Positions 17,409-26,163 of a DNA stretch of 64,000 nucleotides are shown one piece after another; positions within the stretch are counted from its first letter, which is position 1; the number at the start of each line of letters is the position of its first letter. Below the pieces are notes generated by a model. It was not told where the DNA came from, searched no databases, and saw only the letters and a program-made list of their open reading frames with translations. This stretch comes from JAIXWP01 sp041391745 (GTDB lineage: Bacteria > Bacteroidota > Bacteroidia > Flavobacteriales_D > Sanyastnellaceae), in the NCBI GenBank assembly GCA_041391745.1, contig JAWKNK010000017.1, positions 5,766 to 69,765 on the forward strand. Direction: 5' to 3'. The translations under genes were made by a program, and so were the position numbers.

Positions 17409-18857
17409 ATGGCTTACGAAGGTGATGAACTCTTAGACTCGGTAACTTCGAAAGAATACGAGTTTGGATTCACTACAAATATTGAAACAGACAAGGCTCC
17501 AAACGGACTGAATGAAGATATTATTCGCTTCATTTCAGCTAAAAAAGAAGAGCCTGAATGGTTGTTGGAATGGCGTCTTGAAGCTTTCCGCAATTGGCAA
17601 AAAATGACTGAGCCTGAATGGGCTCACGTTCAGTACACGAAACCAGATTTTCAAGCAATTTCATATTATGCCGCTCCGAAAAAGCGTCCGAAATTGAATA
17701 GCTTGGATGAAGTAGATCCAGAATTGCGACGCACAATGGAACGTCTCGGAATCTCGATGGAAGAACAAAAAAGACTTTCAGGAGTTGCAGTCGATTTCGT
17801 TTTAGATTCTGTTTCTGTAGCTACTTCGTTCAAAGAAAAATTAGCTGAACTTGGTATCATCTTCTGCTCAATGAGCGAGGCCATCAAAGAACATCCTGAA
17901 CTTGTAAAAAAATATTTGGGTACTGTCGTTCCAAGAACAGACAACTTCTATGCTGCCCTTAATAGTGCAGTTTTCACGGATGGTTCATTTTGCTACATTC
18001 CAAAAGGTGTAAGATGTCCAATGGAATTGAGCACTTATTTCAGAATCAACGAAGCTGGAACTGGTCAATTCGAAAGAACGCTTGTAGTAGCCGACGAAGG
18101 GGCTTACGTAAGTTATCTTGAAGGATGTACCGCTCCACAACGCGACGAAAATCAATTGCACGCGGCTGTTGTTGAGCTTGTGGCTCACAAAGATGCCGAG
18201 ATAAAATATAGCACCGTTCAAAACTGGTATCCTGGTGATAAAGATGGAAAAGGTGGTGTATTCAATTTTGTAACGAAGCGCGGATTGTGCGAAGGAAATC
18301 ATTCTAAAATTTCTTGGACACAAGTAGAAACCGGTTCAGCTATAACTTGGAAATATCCGAGCTGCATTTTGAAAGGTGATCATAGTGTGGGTGAATTCTA
18401 CTCTGTAGCAGTTACCAACAATGCGCAACAAGCCGACACCGGAACAAAAATGATTCACATTGGTAGAAACACAAGCAGCACTATCATCTCAAAAGGTATA
18501 AGTGCGGGTAGCAGCAACAACAGTTACCGCGGACTTGTGCAAATCAATAAAAGTGCGGATAACGCAAGAAACTTCTCACAATGCGATTCATTGTTGATGA
18601 CCGATCACTGCGGAGCACACACCTTCCCTTACATTGAAGTAAAAAACAAATCCGCTAAAGTGGAACACGAAGCTACTACTTCTAAAATTGGTGAAGATCA
18701 AATTTTCTACTGCCTTCAAAGAGGATTAAGTGAAGAGAAAGCCATTTCACTTATCGTAAATGGATACGCTAAAGAAGTACTCAACAAACTCCCAATGGAA
18801 TTTGCAGTAGAAGCTCAAAAACTTCTCGCCATTTCGTTAGAAGGAAGCGTTGGGTAA
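17409..18857 (+). CDS. sufB: Fe-S cluster assembly protein SufB
   Basis: SufB is the scaffold subunit of the SufBC2D complex on which the Fe-S cluster is built. The 482-residue length is normal. Typical segments are EWLLEWRLEAFRNWQKM, YYAAPKKRPKLNSLDEVDPELRRTMERLGI, YIPKGVRCPMELSTYFRIN, TLVVADEGAYVSYLEGCTAP, and the C-terminal right-handed beta-helix end HEATTSKIGEDQIFYCLQRGLSEEKA. It is followed by sufC after 43 nt. Confidence 0.97.
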   Translation: MAYEGDELLDSVTSKEYEFGFTTNIETDKAPNGLNEDIIRFISAKKEEPEWLLEWRLEAFRNWQKMTEPEWAHVQYTKPDFQAISYYAAPKKRPKLNSLDEVDPELRRTMERLGISMEEQKRLSGVAVDFVLDSVSVATSFKEKLAELGIIFCSMSEAIKEHPELVKKYLGTVVPRTDNFYAALNSAVFTDGSFCYIPKGVRCPMELSTYFRINEAGTGQFERTLVVADEGAYVSYLEGCTAPQRDENQLHAAVVELVAHKDAEIKYSTVQNWYPGDKDGKGGVFNFVTKRGLCEGNHSKISWTQVETGSAITWKYPSCILKGDHSVGEFYSVAVTNNAQQADTGTKMIHIGRNTSSTIISKGISAGSSNNSYRGLVQINKSADNARNFSQCDSLLMTDHCGAHTFPYIEVKNKSAKVEHEATTSKIGEDQIFYCLQRGLSEEKAISLIVNGYAKEVLNKLPMEFAVEAQKLLAISLEGSVG

Positions 18858-18900
18858 TCGGAGTAGTAAAAAGAATTAGGAATAAAGAATCAGAATAAAA

Positions 18901-19668
18901 ATGTTGTTAGAAATAAAAAATCTTCAAGCGCGAGTTGAAGAAAAAGAAATCCTTAAAGGATTGAACTTCGAAGTAAAACCAGGTGAGGTTCACGCAATCA
19001 TGGGACCAAATGGTTCTGGAAAATCTACTCTTGCCTCTGTATTGGCTGGTAAAGAAGATTATGAAATTACTGGTGGTGAAGTTTCTTTCAACGGAAAAGA
19101 TCTTTTGGAAATGAGTCCAGAAGACAGAGCAAGAGAAGGTCTATTCCTTGCATTTCAATATCCTGTTGAAATCCCTGGAGTAAGCAATATCAATTTCTTG
19201 AAAGCCGCTCTTTCAGAAGTTCGCGAATACAGAGGTTTACCTCAACTTACTGCCAAAGAATTCCTTCAATTGGTAAATGAAAAATCGAAATTGGTAGAGT
19301 TAGACGGACAACTCACAAACCGCTCGGTAAACGAAGGATTTAGTGGTGGAGAAAAAAAGAGAAACGAAGTGTTTCAAATGGCTATGCTCGATCCAACTCT
19401 TGCCATTCTTGACGAAACGGATTCAGGATTGGATATCGATGCATTGCGCATTGTGGCTAATGGTGTCAATGCTATGAGAAGTCCAGAAAGATCTTTCGTA
19501 GTGATTACGCACTATCAGCGATTGCTCGACTTTATTGTTCCAGACTATGTGCACGTACTTTATAAAGGCCGCATCGTAAAATCAGGCACAAAAGAATTGG
19601 CTCTTGAACTAGAAGAAAGAGGTTACGATTGGATTAAAGAAGAAGTAGAAGCAGCGAACGCTCAATAA
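18901..19668 (+). CDS. sufC: Fe-S cluster assembly ATPase SufC
   Basis: SufC is the ABC-type ATPase of SufBC2D, which drives conformational change in the scaffold. The 255-residue sequence has Walker A GPNGSGKSTLASVL, the Q-loop region FLAFQYPVEIPGVS, signature GFSGGEKKRNEVFQMAML, Walker B LAILDETDSGLDIDAL, and the switch histidine in VVITHYQRLLDF. The degenerate signature with KKRNE is diagnostic for SufC over transporter ATPases. It lies 1 nt from sufD. Confidence 0.98.
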   Translation: MLLEIKNLQARVEEKEILKGLNFEVKPGEVHAIMGPNGSGKSTLASVLAGKEDYEITGGEVSFNGKDLLEMSPEDRAREGLFLAFQYPVEIPGVSNINFLKAALSEVREYRGLPQLTAKEFLQLVNEKSKLVELDGQLTNRSVNEGFSGGEKKRNEVFQMAMLDPTLAILDETDSGLDIDALRIVANGVNAMRSPERSFVVITHYQRLLDFIVPDYVHVLYKGRIVKSGTKELALELEERGYDWIKEEVEAANAQ

Positions 19669-19669
19669 A

Positions 19670-20949
19670 ATGGAGACGACGAACATCATAAGTAATAAAG
19701 ACAAATTCATTTCACTGACGGAGTCGCATTCATCAGCATTGGGAACAATTGTTCCTGATATTGTTGCAACTGCAAAAGCGGATCTACTTCAAATGGAGAT
19801 TCCTACTACGCGTCATGAAGAATGGAAATATACGCGAACTACAAAACTCTCTCAAGAGAATTGGAAGTTCAGCAATGCTGAAAGCAAACTCCCAAACGAT
19901 GCGTTTTTGATTAGCGATTTAAACGCTTCAAGAATTGTTTTTGTAAATGGTAAATGGGATGCTAGCCAGAGTGAAATTAAAAATGAAGCTGGAGTTAGCA
20001 TTTTTACTAGTGAAAATATCACCACTGATTTCATCAGTAAAATTGATATTACTCCTTCAGCAAATTTCTTCGAAGCTTCCAAAAAGCTACATGCACAGAT
20101 ATGGTTGCCATTCACGTTGCAAAAAACAAAATAGCTGAAACACCCATTCACATCATCCACTATTGCGATGATGAGCATGCCCTTTCAACACCATCTGTAT
20201 TTGTTGCTTTGGAGCAAAGCGCTTCTATCGATATTACAGAAACGTTTCATGGAAATGCTGATGCGAAAAGCCTTACCATTAGAGGACTTTACGCGCAAGT
20301 GAATGAAAACGCACGCTTGGAATACACAAAAATTCAAGCGGAAAACGATAATCAATTCACCATTCACAGCGACAACTTGCGTGTTGAAACGAATGGATAT
20401 TCAAACTTCAACACACTAACAATTGATGGTGGTTGGGTGAGAAATGACTTGAGAATTGACCTCAACGGTCAAAACATCGAAGCGCATTTGAGCGGATTTT
20501 ATCTACCGCGCAACAAGCAAATGATCGACAACCACACGAAAGTGGATCACAAATACGCTCATTGCGAAAGCAATGAACTTTACAAAGGAATCCTGTTTGA
20601 TCAATCTTCAGGTGTGTTCAATGGTAAAGTGTTTGTCTATAAAGACGCACAAAAAACCAATGCTTATCAAAACAACGCCAACATCTTGGCTAGCGATGAT
20701 GCACAAATGAACACCAAACCGGAATTGGAAATCTATGCAGATGATGTAAAGTGTAGTCACGGTACAACCACTGGTCAAATTGATGAATCAGCAATGTTCT
20801 ACCTAAGAGCAAGAGGAATGAGCGAAGACAGTGCGCGCAAACTGCTTACTACAGCATTTATCAATGATGTGATTGAAAAAGTAGCGAACAAAGCAGTGAA
20901 AGCACATGTTTTAGAAGCACTTTCAAACAAAGGACTTTTATATATTTAA
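19670..20949 (+). CDS. sufD: Fe-S cluster assembly protein SufD (single frameshift)
   Basis: SufD partners SufB in the SufBC2D scaffold. The N-terminal half (to about 20097) has RHEEWKYTRTTKLSQENW. The C-terminal half, one frame over from 20101, has IHVAKNKIAETPIHIIHY, the FNTLTIDGGWVRNDLRIDLNGQN repeat region, and the end SHGTTTGQIDESAMFYLRARGMSEDSARKLL. The two frames meet around cagatatgg (20097-20105), and a 1-nt indel there restores a standard-length protein of about 426 residues. The rest of the operon is intact, and SufD is normally indispensable where SUF is the only pathway. I infer a sequence error. It is followed by sufS after 1 nt. Confidence 0.92.
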
Positions 20950-20950
20950 T

Positions 20951-22186
20951 ATGGAAACGGCAGAGGAAAAAGATCAACTTACACTAATCAGAGATGAGTT
21001 TCCCATTTTACATCAAGATGTGAATGGATATCCTTTGGTGTATTTGGATAACGCTGCCACTTCTCAAAAGCCTTTGTCTGTAGTAGAAAGTATCACCGAC
21101 TACTATCTCAACTACAACGCGAACATCCACCGAGGTGTTCACTATCTTGCAACAAAGGCAACAGAAGCATTTGAGTCAACTCGTAAAAAGGTAGCTCAAT
21201 TTCTTCACACTCCTGATCATCGCGAAATTATTTTCACCTCAGGAACTACAGATTCTATCAATCTTGTAGCTCAAGCTTGGGGCCGAATGAACGTTCATTC
21301 GGGTGATGAAATAGTAGTAAGTACGCTTGAACATCACAGCAACATCGTGCCATGGCAAATGCTTGCTGAAGAAAAAGGAGCTACTCTAAGAGTGATTCCG
21401 ATTACCCCAGAAGGTGAATGGGACCTATCTACAATAAATGACATCATCAATTCTAAAACAAAAATTGTTGCTGTCAATCACGTATCAAATGCTCTAGGAA
21501 CGGTCAACCCTATTGAGACAATCATTTTAAGAGCTAAATATGTTGGTGCGAAAGTGCTCATTGATGGCGCACAATCTGTTGTTCACTTTGACGTAAATGT
21601 CAAAGACCTTGGCTGTGATTTCTATGCTTTCAGTGCACATAAAATTTATGGTCCAACTGGCGTTGGAATACTTTATGGAAAGGCCGATGTACTAGACGCT
21701 ATGGCGCCGTATAGAGGAGGTGGAGAAATGATTCATGTGGTTTCATTTAAAGGAACTACATACAATGAAATTCCATACAAATTCGAAGCTGGCACACCAA
21801 ATATTGAAGGGATTATTGCCTTCGGAGCGGCCATTGATTTTGCAACCTCGCTCGACAAAGAATTTGTAAAGCATCATGAGGAAGAACTTTTGAATTATGC
21901 TACGCAAAAATTAAAAGCAATTCCTGGTGTGAAAATTTATGGTGAGGCTCGTAAAAAAGTATCGGTAATTTCTTTCTTGGTAGATGGCATTCATCCTTTC
22001 GACTTGGGCACATTGCTCGACAATCAAGGAATCGCTGTGAGAACAGGACATCACTGTACGCAACCACTGATGGAGCATTATGGAATTCCAGGCACGGTGC
22101 GCGCTTCATTTGCTGTGTATAATACACTTGAAGAAGTAGACATGTTTATTGCTGCTTTGGAAAAAGCAATTTTCATGCTCAAATAG
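20951..22186 (+). CDS. sufS: cysteine desulfurase SufS
   Basis: SufS is a PLP enzyme that takes sulfur from cysteine as a persulfide for Fe-S assembly. The 411-residue group II sequence shows YLDNAATSQKP, NIHRGVHYLATKATEAFESTR, the PLP lysine in FYAFSAHKIYGPTGVG, and the persulfide cysteine in RTGHHCTQPLMEHYGI near the C-terminus. Its stop lies immediately before the sufE promoter box at 22187. Confidence 0.97.
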   Translation: METAEEKDQLTLIRDEFPILHQDVNGYPLVYLDNAATSQKPLSVVESITDYYLNYNANIHRGVHYLATKATEAFESTRKKVAQFLHTPDHREIIFTSGTTDSINLVAQAWGRMNVHSGDEIVVSTLEHHSNIVPWQMLAEEKGATLRVIPITPEGEWDLSTINDIINSKTKIVAVNHVSNALGTVNPIETIILRAKYVGAKVLIDGAQSVVHFDVNVKDLGCDFYAFSAHKIYGPTGVGILYGKADVLDAMAPYRGGGEMIHVVSFKGTTYNEIPYKFEAGTPNIEGIIAFGAAIDFATSLDKEFVKHHEEELLNYATQKLKAIPGVKIYGEARKKVSVISFLVDGIHPFDLGTLLDNQGIAVRTGHHCTQPLMEHYGIPGTVRASFAVYNTLEEVDMFIAALEKAIFMLK

Positions 22187-22194
22187 TACCTTTG
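22187..22194 (+). promoter_or_regulatory. -7 box TACCTTTG 4 nt before sufE ATG
   Basis: TACCTTTG begins directly after the sufS stop codon and is followed by CAAC and the sufE ATG at 22199. An internal promoter making a leaderless sufE transcript is predicted, in addition to operon read-through. Confidence 0.5.
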
Positions 22195-22198
22195 CAAC

Positions 22199-22621
22199 AT
22201 GACTATTGAAGACAGACAACAAGAGATCATTTCTGAATTCGCGATGTTCGACGATTGGATGCAGAAGTATGAATACATCATCGAATTAGGAAAAGATTTA
22301 CCTCTCATTTCTGAAGAAAATAAAAAAGACGATTTATTGATTAGAGGATGTCAATCAAAAGTTTGGTTGCATGCAGAAAATAAATCGGACGGTACCATTC
22401 ATTTCACAGGCGATAGCGATGCCATCATCACTAAAGGAATGGTTTCATTAATGATCCGAGTAATGGATGGAATGCCTGCAAAAGCAATTGCTGAGGCAGA
22501 TTTACATTTTATAAACGACATCGGTCTCACCAGCCACCTTTCCCCAACAAGGAGCAACGGTTTGGCATCGATGGTGAAGCAAATGAAAATATACGGTGCC
22601 ATCTACGCAGAGCATGCATAG
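22199..22621 (+). CDS. sufE: sulfur acceptor protein SufE
   Basis: SufE accepts the persulfide sulfur from SufS and passes it to SufB. The 140-residue sequence has the active cysteine in LIRGCQSKVWLHAENK (around residue 51) and the family end GLASMVKQMKIYG. It is 12 nt after sufS, with its own predicted promoter in between. Confidence 0.96.
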   Translation: MTIEDRQQEIISEFAMFDDWMQKYEYIIELGKDLPLISEENKKDDLLIRGCQSKVWLHAENKSDGTIHFTGDSDAIITKGMVSLMIRVMDGMPAKAIAEADLHFINDIGLTSHLSPTRSNGLASMVKQMKIYGAIYAEHA

Positions 22622-22665
22622 CATCTGACTTCAGCGAGATAGCGCATTGACTTTTGACAAAGAAC

Positions 22666-22974
22666 ATGAAAGCAGAAATGCAAAATAAAGTAATCGAAGT
22701 ACTCAAGACCATTTATGATCCTGAGATACCTGTCGACATCTATGAGTTAGGACTGGTGTATATGATTGATGTAAACGACGAAAACTTCGTTACCATTACC
22801 ATGACACTCACCTCCCCTTCTTGTCCTGTAGCCGAAACACTCCCACCGGAAGTAGAACAAAAAGTAGCCACCATACCAACTGTTACAGGAGCAAAAGTGG
22901 AAATTACCTGGGATCCACCATGGGACAAAAGCATGATGAGCCAAGAGGCCATGCTCGAACTCGGATTCCTGTAA
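22666..22974 (+). CDS. sufT: MIP18/DUF59 family SUF-associated assembly protein
   Basis: This 102-residue MIP18-domain protein carries DPEIPVDIYELGLVYMIDV and the conserved cysteine region LTSPSCPVAETLPPEVEQKV. Relatives (SufT/PaaD/MIP18) help mature Fe-S proteins, and the position at the end of suf fits. The start is the ATG at 22666, since the frame upstream begins only with TTG at 22654. The symbol follows common usage in suf operons, and the exact role is inferred. Confidence 0.85.
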   Translation: MKAEMQNKVIEVLKTIYDPEIPVDIYELGLVYMIDVNDENFVTITMTLTSPSCPVAETLPPEVEQKVATIPTVTGAKVEITWDPPWDKSMMSQEAMLELGFL

Positions 22975-22988
22975 TTTAAAAAGTCTTT

Positions 22989-24122
22989 ATGAAAAAAGTT
23001 GCCATACTCGGTTCTACCGGCTCCATCGGAACGCAAGCTTTAGATGTAATCAAAAACCAAACTGAATCTTTCAGCGTGGAAGTGCTCACTGCTCATAGCA
23101 ATGCAGACTTGTTGATTGCACAAGCTCTTGAGTTTAAACCAAACGCTGTAGTCATTGGCGACGAATCAAAATATCAAATTGTAAAAGATGCCCTCTGGAA
23201 TGCTGATATTAAAGTTTATGCAGGAGCAGAGGCACTAGAGCAAATTGTAGAATCAGGTGAAATTGATATTGTTCTAACTGCATTGGTTGGAGCAGCAGGG
23301 CTTCGACCTACAATCAAAGCCATTGAGTCAGGAAAACACATCGCACTCGCCAATAAGGAAACATTGGTGGTAGCTGGCGACATCGTTACAAAACTTGCAA
23401 AAGAAAAAGCTGTAAATATCTATCCTGTCGATAGCGAACACAGCGCCATTTTTCAATGTCTTGCGGGAGAATGGCACAATCCTATTGAAAAAATCATCTT
23501 GACCGCTAGCGGAGGTCCTTTCAGAGGTAAGACTCAAGAAGAACTGAAGCACGTTACAAAGGCGCAAGCACTTAAACATCCCAATTGGGATATGGGTGCG
23601 AAAATCACTATTGATAGTGCCAGCCTAATGAATAAAGGTCTTGAGGTAATTGAAGCCAAATGGCTTTTCAACTTGAATCCAAATCAGATAGAAGTTATCG
23701 TTCATCCGCAAAGTATCATTCATAGCATTGTACAGTTTGAGGATGGAAGTATGAAAGCACAGATGGGATTGCCCGATATGAAACTTCCTATTCAATATGC
23801 TTTGGGTTATCCAAATCGATTGAAATCCGACTTTCCTCGTTTCGACTTTTTAAAGTATCCAAATCTAACGTTTGAGCAACCAGATCGTGCCACCTTCAGA
23901 TGCTTGAGCCTTGCATTTGAAGCGATGCACCAAGGGGGCAACATGCCTTGTGTGATGAACGCTGCAAACGAAATCGCCGTGGCAAAATTTCTAAAAGATG
24001 AAATCGGGTTCCTAGAAATTGCGGATGTTGTTGGCGAAACCATGCAAAAAATTCCATTTATCGCACAACCTACTCTAGACGATTACATCGCATCCGATAA
24101 AGAAGCTAGAATTATCGCTTAA
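22989..24122 (+). CDS. dxr: 1-deoxy-D-xylulose-5-phosphate reductoisomerase
   Basis: Dxr converts DXP to 2-C-methyl-D-erythritol 4-phosphate with NADPH, the committed step of the MEP isoprenoid pathway. The 377-residue sequence shows VAILGSTGSIGTQALDVI, ANKETLVVAGDIV, the metal-site segment YPVDSEHSAIFQCL, and the flexible-loop region SGGPFRGKTQEEL. It is 14 nt after the SufT-like gene and probably shares its transcript. Two later MEP enzymes (IspG, IspH) are Fe-S proteins, which may explain the link to suf. Confidence 0.97.
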   Translation: MKKVAILGSTGSIGTQALDVIKNQTESFSVEVLTAHSNADLLIAQALEFKPNAVVIGDESKYQIVKDALWNADIKVYAGAEALEQIVESGEIDIVLTALVGAAGLRPTIKAIESGKHIALANKETLVVAGDIVTKLAKEKAVNIYPVDSEHSAIFQCLAGEWHNPIEKIILTASGGPFRGKTQEELKHVTKAQALKHPNWDMGAKITIDSASLMNKGLEVIEAKWLFNLNPNQIEVIVHPQSIIHSIVQFEDGSMKAQMGLPDMKLPIQYALGYPNRLKSDFPRFDFLKYPNLTFEQPDRATFRCLSLAFEAMHQGGNMPCVMNAANEIAVAKFLKDEIGFLEIADVVGETMQKIPFIAQPTLDDYIASDKEARIIA

Positions 24123-24178
24123 TATTTCCTTTTCGTGTTTTTCTTTATCTTTCGAAAACTATTTCGAAACCGAACACT

Positions 24179-24520
24179 ATGGAACAAAACGACGAAAACA
24201 GAGCGTACTCTATTGCCGCTAATATGCTCGTGAATATGGATAAGACTTCCTACGAAACAAAGCAAGTACTTTTAGCAGAAGGATTTGAAGACAAACAAAT
24301 CGATCAAATCATAGAAAACATCAACGACGAAATAGAAGCTGCTACACGCAAGCAAGGCCGCAAGGATATGATCATTGGCGGATTGTGGTGTGTTGGCGGA
24401 CTAGCAGTCACCATCGCCACCTATTCTGCATCCAGCGGCGGCGGAAAATTCATAGTTGCATGGGGAGCAATCATCTTCGGAGCCATTAAATTCTTCCGCG
24501 GATTATCGAAGGTTGTATAA
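24179..24520 (+). CDS. hypothetical membrane protein
   Basis: I do not recognise this 113-residue protein. Residues 1-62 are hydrophilic and helical (SIAANMLVNMDKTSYETKQVLLAEGF...IDQIIENINDEIE). This region resembles a short helical bundle of the kind that binds other proteins. Two hydrophobic segments follow (DMIIGGLWCVGGLAVTIATYS and FIVAWGAIIFGAIKFF), so it is probably a membrane hairpin with a cytoplasmic N-terminus. It stands alone between dxr and the DUF2306 gene. Confidence 0.7.
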   Translation: MEQNDENRAYSIAANMLVNMDKTSYETKQVLLAEGFEDKQIDQIIENINDEIEAATRKQGRKDMIIGGLWCVGGLAVTIATYSASSGGGKFIVAWGAIIFGAIKFFRGLSKVV

Positions 24521-24540
24521 GCTAATAGCTCATAGTTCAG

Positions 24541-24553
24541 GGTTCCTAGTTCA
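24541..24553 (+). repeat. intergenic repeat GGTTCCTAGTTCA (left copy)
   Basis: This 13-mer matches the reverse complement of 25234-25246 at 12 of 13 positions, so the two copies form inverted repeats flanking the DUF2306 gene. Nearby TAGTTCAGG occurs twice. No transposase or target-site duplication is visible. Confidence 0.4.
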
Positions 24554-24579
24554 GGACTTAAAATTTATAATATTTAATT

Positions 24580-25185
24580 TTGAAAATAAGTCAAAAAATA
24601 TTCTGGTTATTCATTGCAGTCATAAGCCTTTACTACCTCTATAGAGGAGTTACGTTTAGATTTTTTACTGATGGCAACCTTAATCAAAAAGCCTTCTGGT
24701 ATATTCTACATCTCTTTACCGCAATCTTTCCTTTAGTTCTAGGTCCTTTCCAGTTTATACCCACTATCAGAAAAAAGTATCCTGCTTTCCATAAGCGCAT
24801 AGGAAAAATATACTTGGTAGGATCATTACTTGGAAGTTTGAGTGCACTTTATCTCGGCATGACAATTGACTTAGAAGGTTCTATACTCTCAATAACCCTA
24901 TTGGCAATTACTTGGCTTTTTATGGTAGTCGCTGCATGGATTACAGCCCGTCGCAAAAACTTTAAATCGCATCGACTATTTGCAATAAGAACGTATGTTC
25001 TTGCCCTTGTTTTTATTTTTCTGAGATTGTTAGGAGACCTGCCTCAAGAAAAGCTATTCTTCTATATTAAATCCCCGGAAATAAGGGATGCAACTTTGGA
25101 ATGGGCAAGTTGGATAATTCCACTGCTTATACTAGAGCTTATGATAACTTGGCTACCTCAAATTAGAAATAGAACATTATTTTAA
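24580..25185 (+). CDS. DUF2306 family membrane protein
   Basis: This 201-residue membrane protein has six to seven hydrophobic segments. It shows the DUF2306 pattern of a histidine-containing helix followed by LGPFQFIPTIRKKYPAFHKRIGKIYLVGSLLGSLSALYLG, with conserved His residues that could bind haem or metal. The function is unknown. It starts with TTG at 24580, and no ATG gives a sensible start. Inverted 13-bp repeats lie on both sides. Confidence 0.72.
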   Translation: MKISQKIFWLFIAVISLYYLYRGVTFRFFTDGNLNQKAFWYILHLFTAIFPLVLGPFQFIPTIRKKYPAFHKRIGKIYLVGSLLGSLSALYLGMTIDLEGSILSITLLAITWLFMVVAAWITARRKNFKSHRLFAIRTYVLALVFIFLRLLGDLPQEKLFFYIKSPEIRDATLEWASWIIPLLILELMITWLPQIRNRTLF

Positions 25186-25233
25186 TATCAGATACTTTTT
25201 TTCAAGAAAACAGAATATTCGAACAAAGAACAT

Positions 25234-25246
25234 TGAACCAGGAACC
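25234..25246 (-). repeat. intergenic repeat GGTTCCTGGTTCA (right copy, inverted)
   Basis: This is the inverted partner of 24541-24553 with one mismatch, lying just before the DUF2200 gene start. Confidence 0.4.
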
Positions 25247-25253
25247 AAACACC

Positions 25254-25619
25254 ATGACCACCACACCAGAACACGATGCTAAAATTGCAAAAATGACCTT
25301 TGCTTCTGTCTATCCACATTATGTAACTAAGGTTCAGAAAAAAGATAGAACTGTAGAGGAATTGCACGAAGTCATAGAATGGCTGACGGGATATGATGAA
25401 AAGAAAATCAACGAGCATATAGCTTTAAAAAGCACATTCGAAGAGTTCTTTAAATCAGCTAAATTAAATCCCAATGCTTCACTCATTACAGGTGTAATTT
25501 GTGGTTACCGCATCGAAGATATTTCTACTCCACTCACCCAACAAGTGCGCTATCTCGACAAACTCGTAGATGAACTTTATAAGGGTAAAAAGATGGAAAA
25601 AATCCTAAGAAACGCATGA
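25254..25619 (+). CDS. DUF2200 domain-containing protein
   Basis: This 121-residue cytoplasmic protein matches the DUF2200 family by its start HDAKIAKMTFASVYPHYVTKVQKKDRTVEELHEVIEWLTGYDE and by its constant length. The function is unknown. The ATG at 25254 is preferred to the non-ATG start at 25233. The stop overlaps the next gene by 4 nt (ATGA). Confidence 0.82.
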   Translation: MTTTPEHDAKIAKMTFASVYPHYVTKVQKKDRTVEELHEVIEWLTGYDEKKINEHIALKSTFEEFFKSAKLNPNASLITGVICGYRIEDISTPLTQQVRYLDKLVDELYKGKKMEKILRNA

Positions 25620-26116
25620 CAAAAATTTATGCATCCATTATCGCTGTTGCTATTTTAAGTAGTTGCAAAATCACTCCTAAAAAGCATTCAGAAAATGAAA
25701 CAGAAATCGCTGTTAATGACACGATCGTATTGGACACCATCACCCCCATGATCACGGGTATAGGAGGGATATTTTTCTATTCCGAAAATCCTGAAGAAAT
25801 GAAGGATTGGTATAAGAACAATCTCGGACTAAAATTAAATGATTGGGGAGGTGCAAGCTTCGATTCAAGAAGCATCAACAATCCGAATAAAATGGCAGAG
25901 ATGCAATGGTCTCTCTTCAATAAACAAAGCGATTACTTCGCTCCATCGAAGAAAGAATTCATGATCAATTATACCGTACAAAACATTGAAGGTCTTGTTG
26001 TTCAAATTCAAAAAAACGGAGGGACACTTCTAGACAGCATTCAATCGTATGACTACGGAAAATTTGTTCATTTGATGGACAACGAGGGAAACAAGATAGA
26101 ACTTTGGGAGCCGTAA
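25616..26116 (+). CDS. VOC (glyoxalase-like) family lipoprotein
   Basis: This 166-residue protein has a lipobox at ILSSCK (Cys near residue 17), so it is probably lipid-anchored. It has a single VOC fold: GIGGIFFYSENPEEMKDWYKNNLGLKL at the start and GKFVHLMDNEGNKIELWEP at the end, with a terminal Glu typical of the metal site. VOC proteins span glyoxalases, dioxygenases and resistance proteins, so no substrate is assigned. An exported VOC protein is somewhat uncommon. It is translationally coupled to the DUF2200 gene. Confidence 0.8.
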   Translation: MTKIYASIIAVAILSSCKITPKKHSENETEIAVNDTIVLDTITPMITGIGGIFFYSENPEEMKDWYKNNLGLKLNDWGGASFDSRSINNPNKMAEMQWSLFNKQSDYFAPSKKEFMINYTVQNIEGLVVQIQKNGGTLLDSIQSYDYGKFVHLMDNEGNKIELWEP

Positions 26117-26163
26117 AATTGAATATTGAGAAAAACGTATATTAGCTATCTAAATAAAAAACT

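Noticed and set aside
17985..18323. Antisense open frame inside sufB, and similar long antisense frames (e.g. 36124-36465, 50-52 kb)
   Set aside because: They are shadows of conserved genes, with compositions that do not resemble proteins and no promoter or family match.
20090..20110. Programmed ribosomal frameshift in sufD
   Set aside because: No slippery heptamer or downstream pseudoknot is evident, and SufD proteins are normally made from one frame. Sequence error or mutation is simpler.
24541..25246. Insertion sequence around the DUF2306 gene
   Set aside because: The gene encodes a membrane protein, not a transposase, and there is no target-site duplication. Only the short inverted repeats remain.
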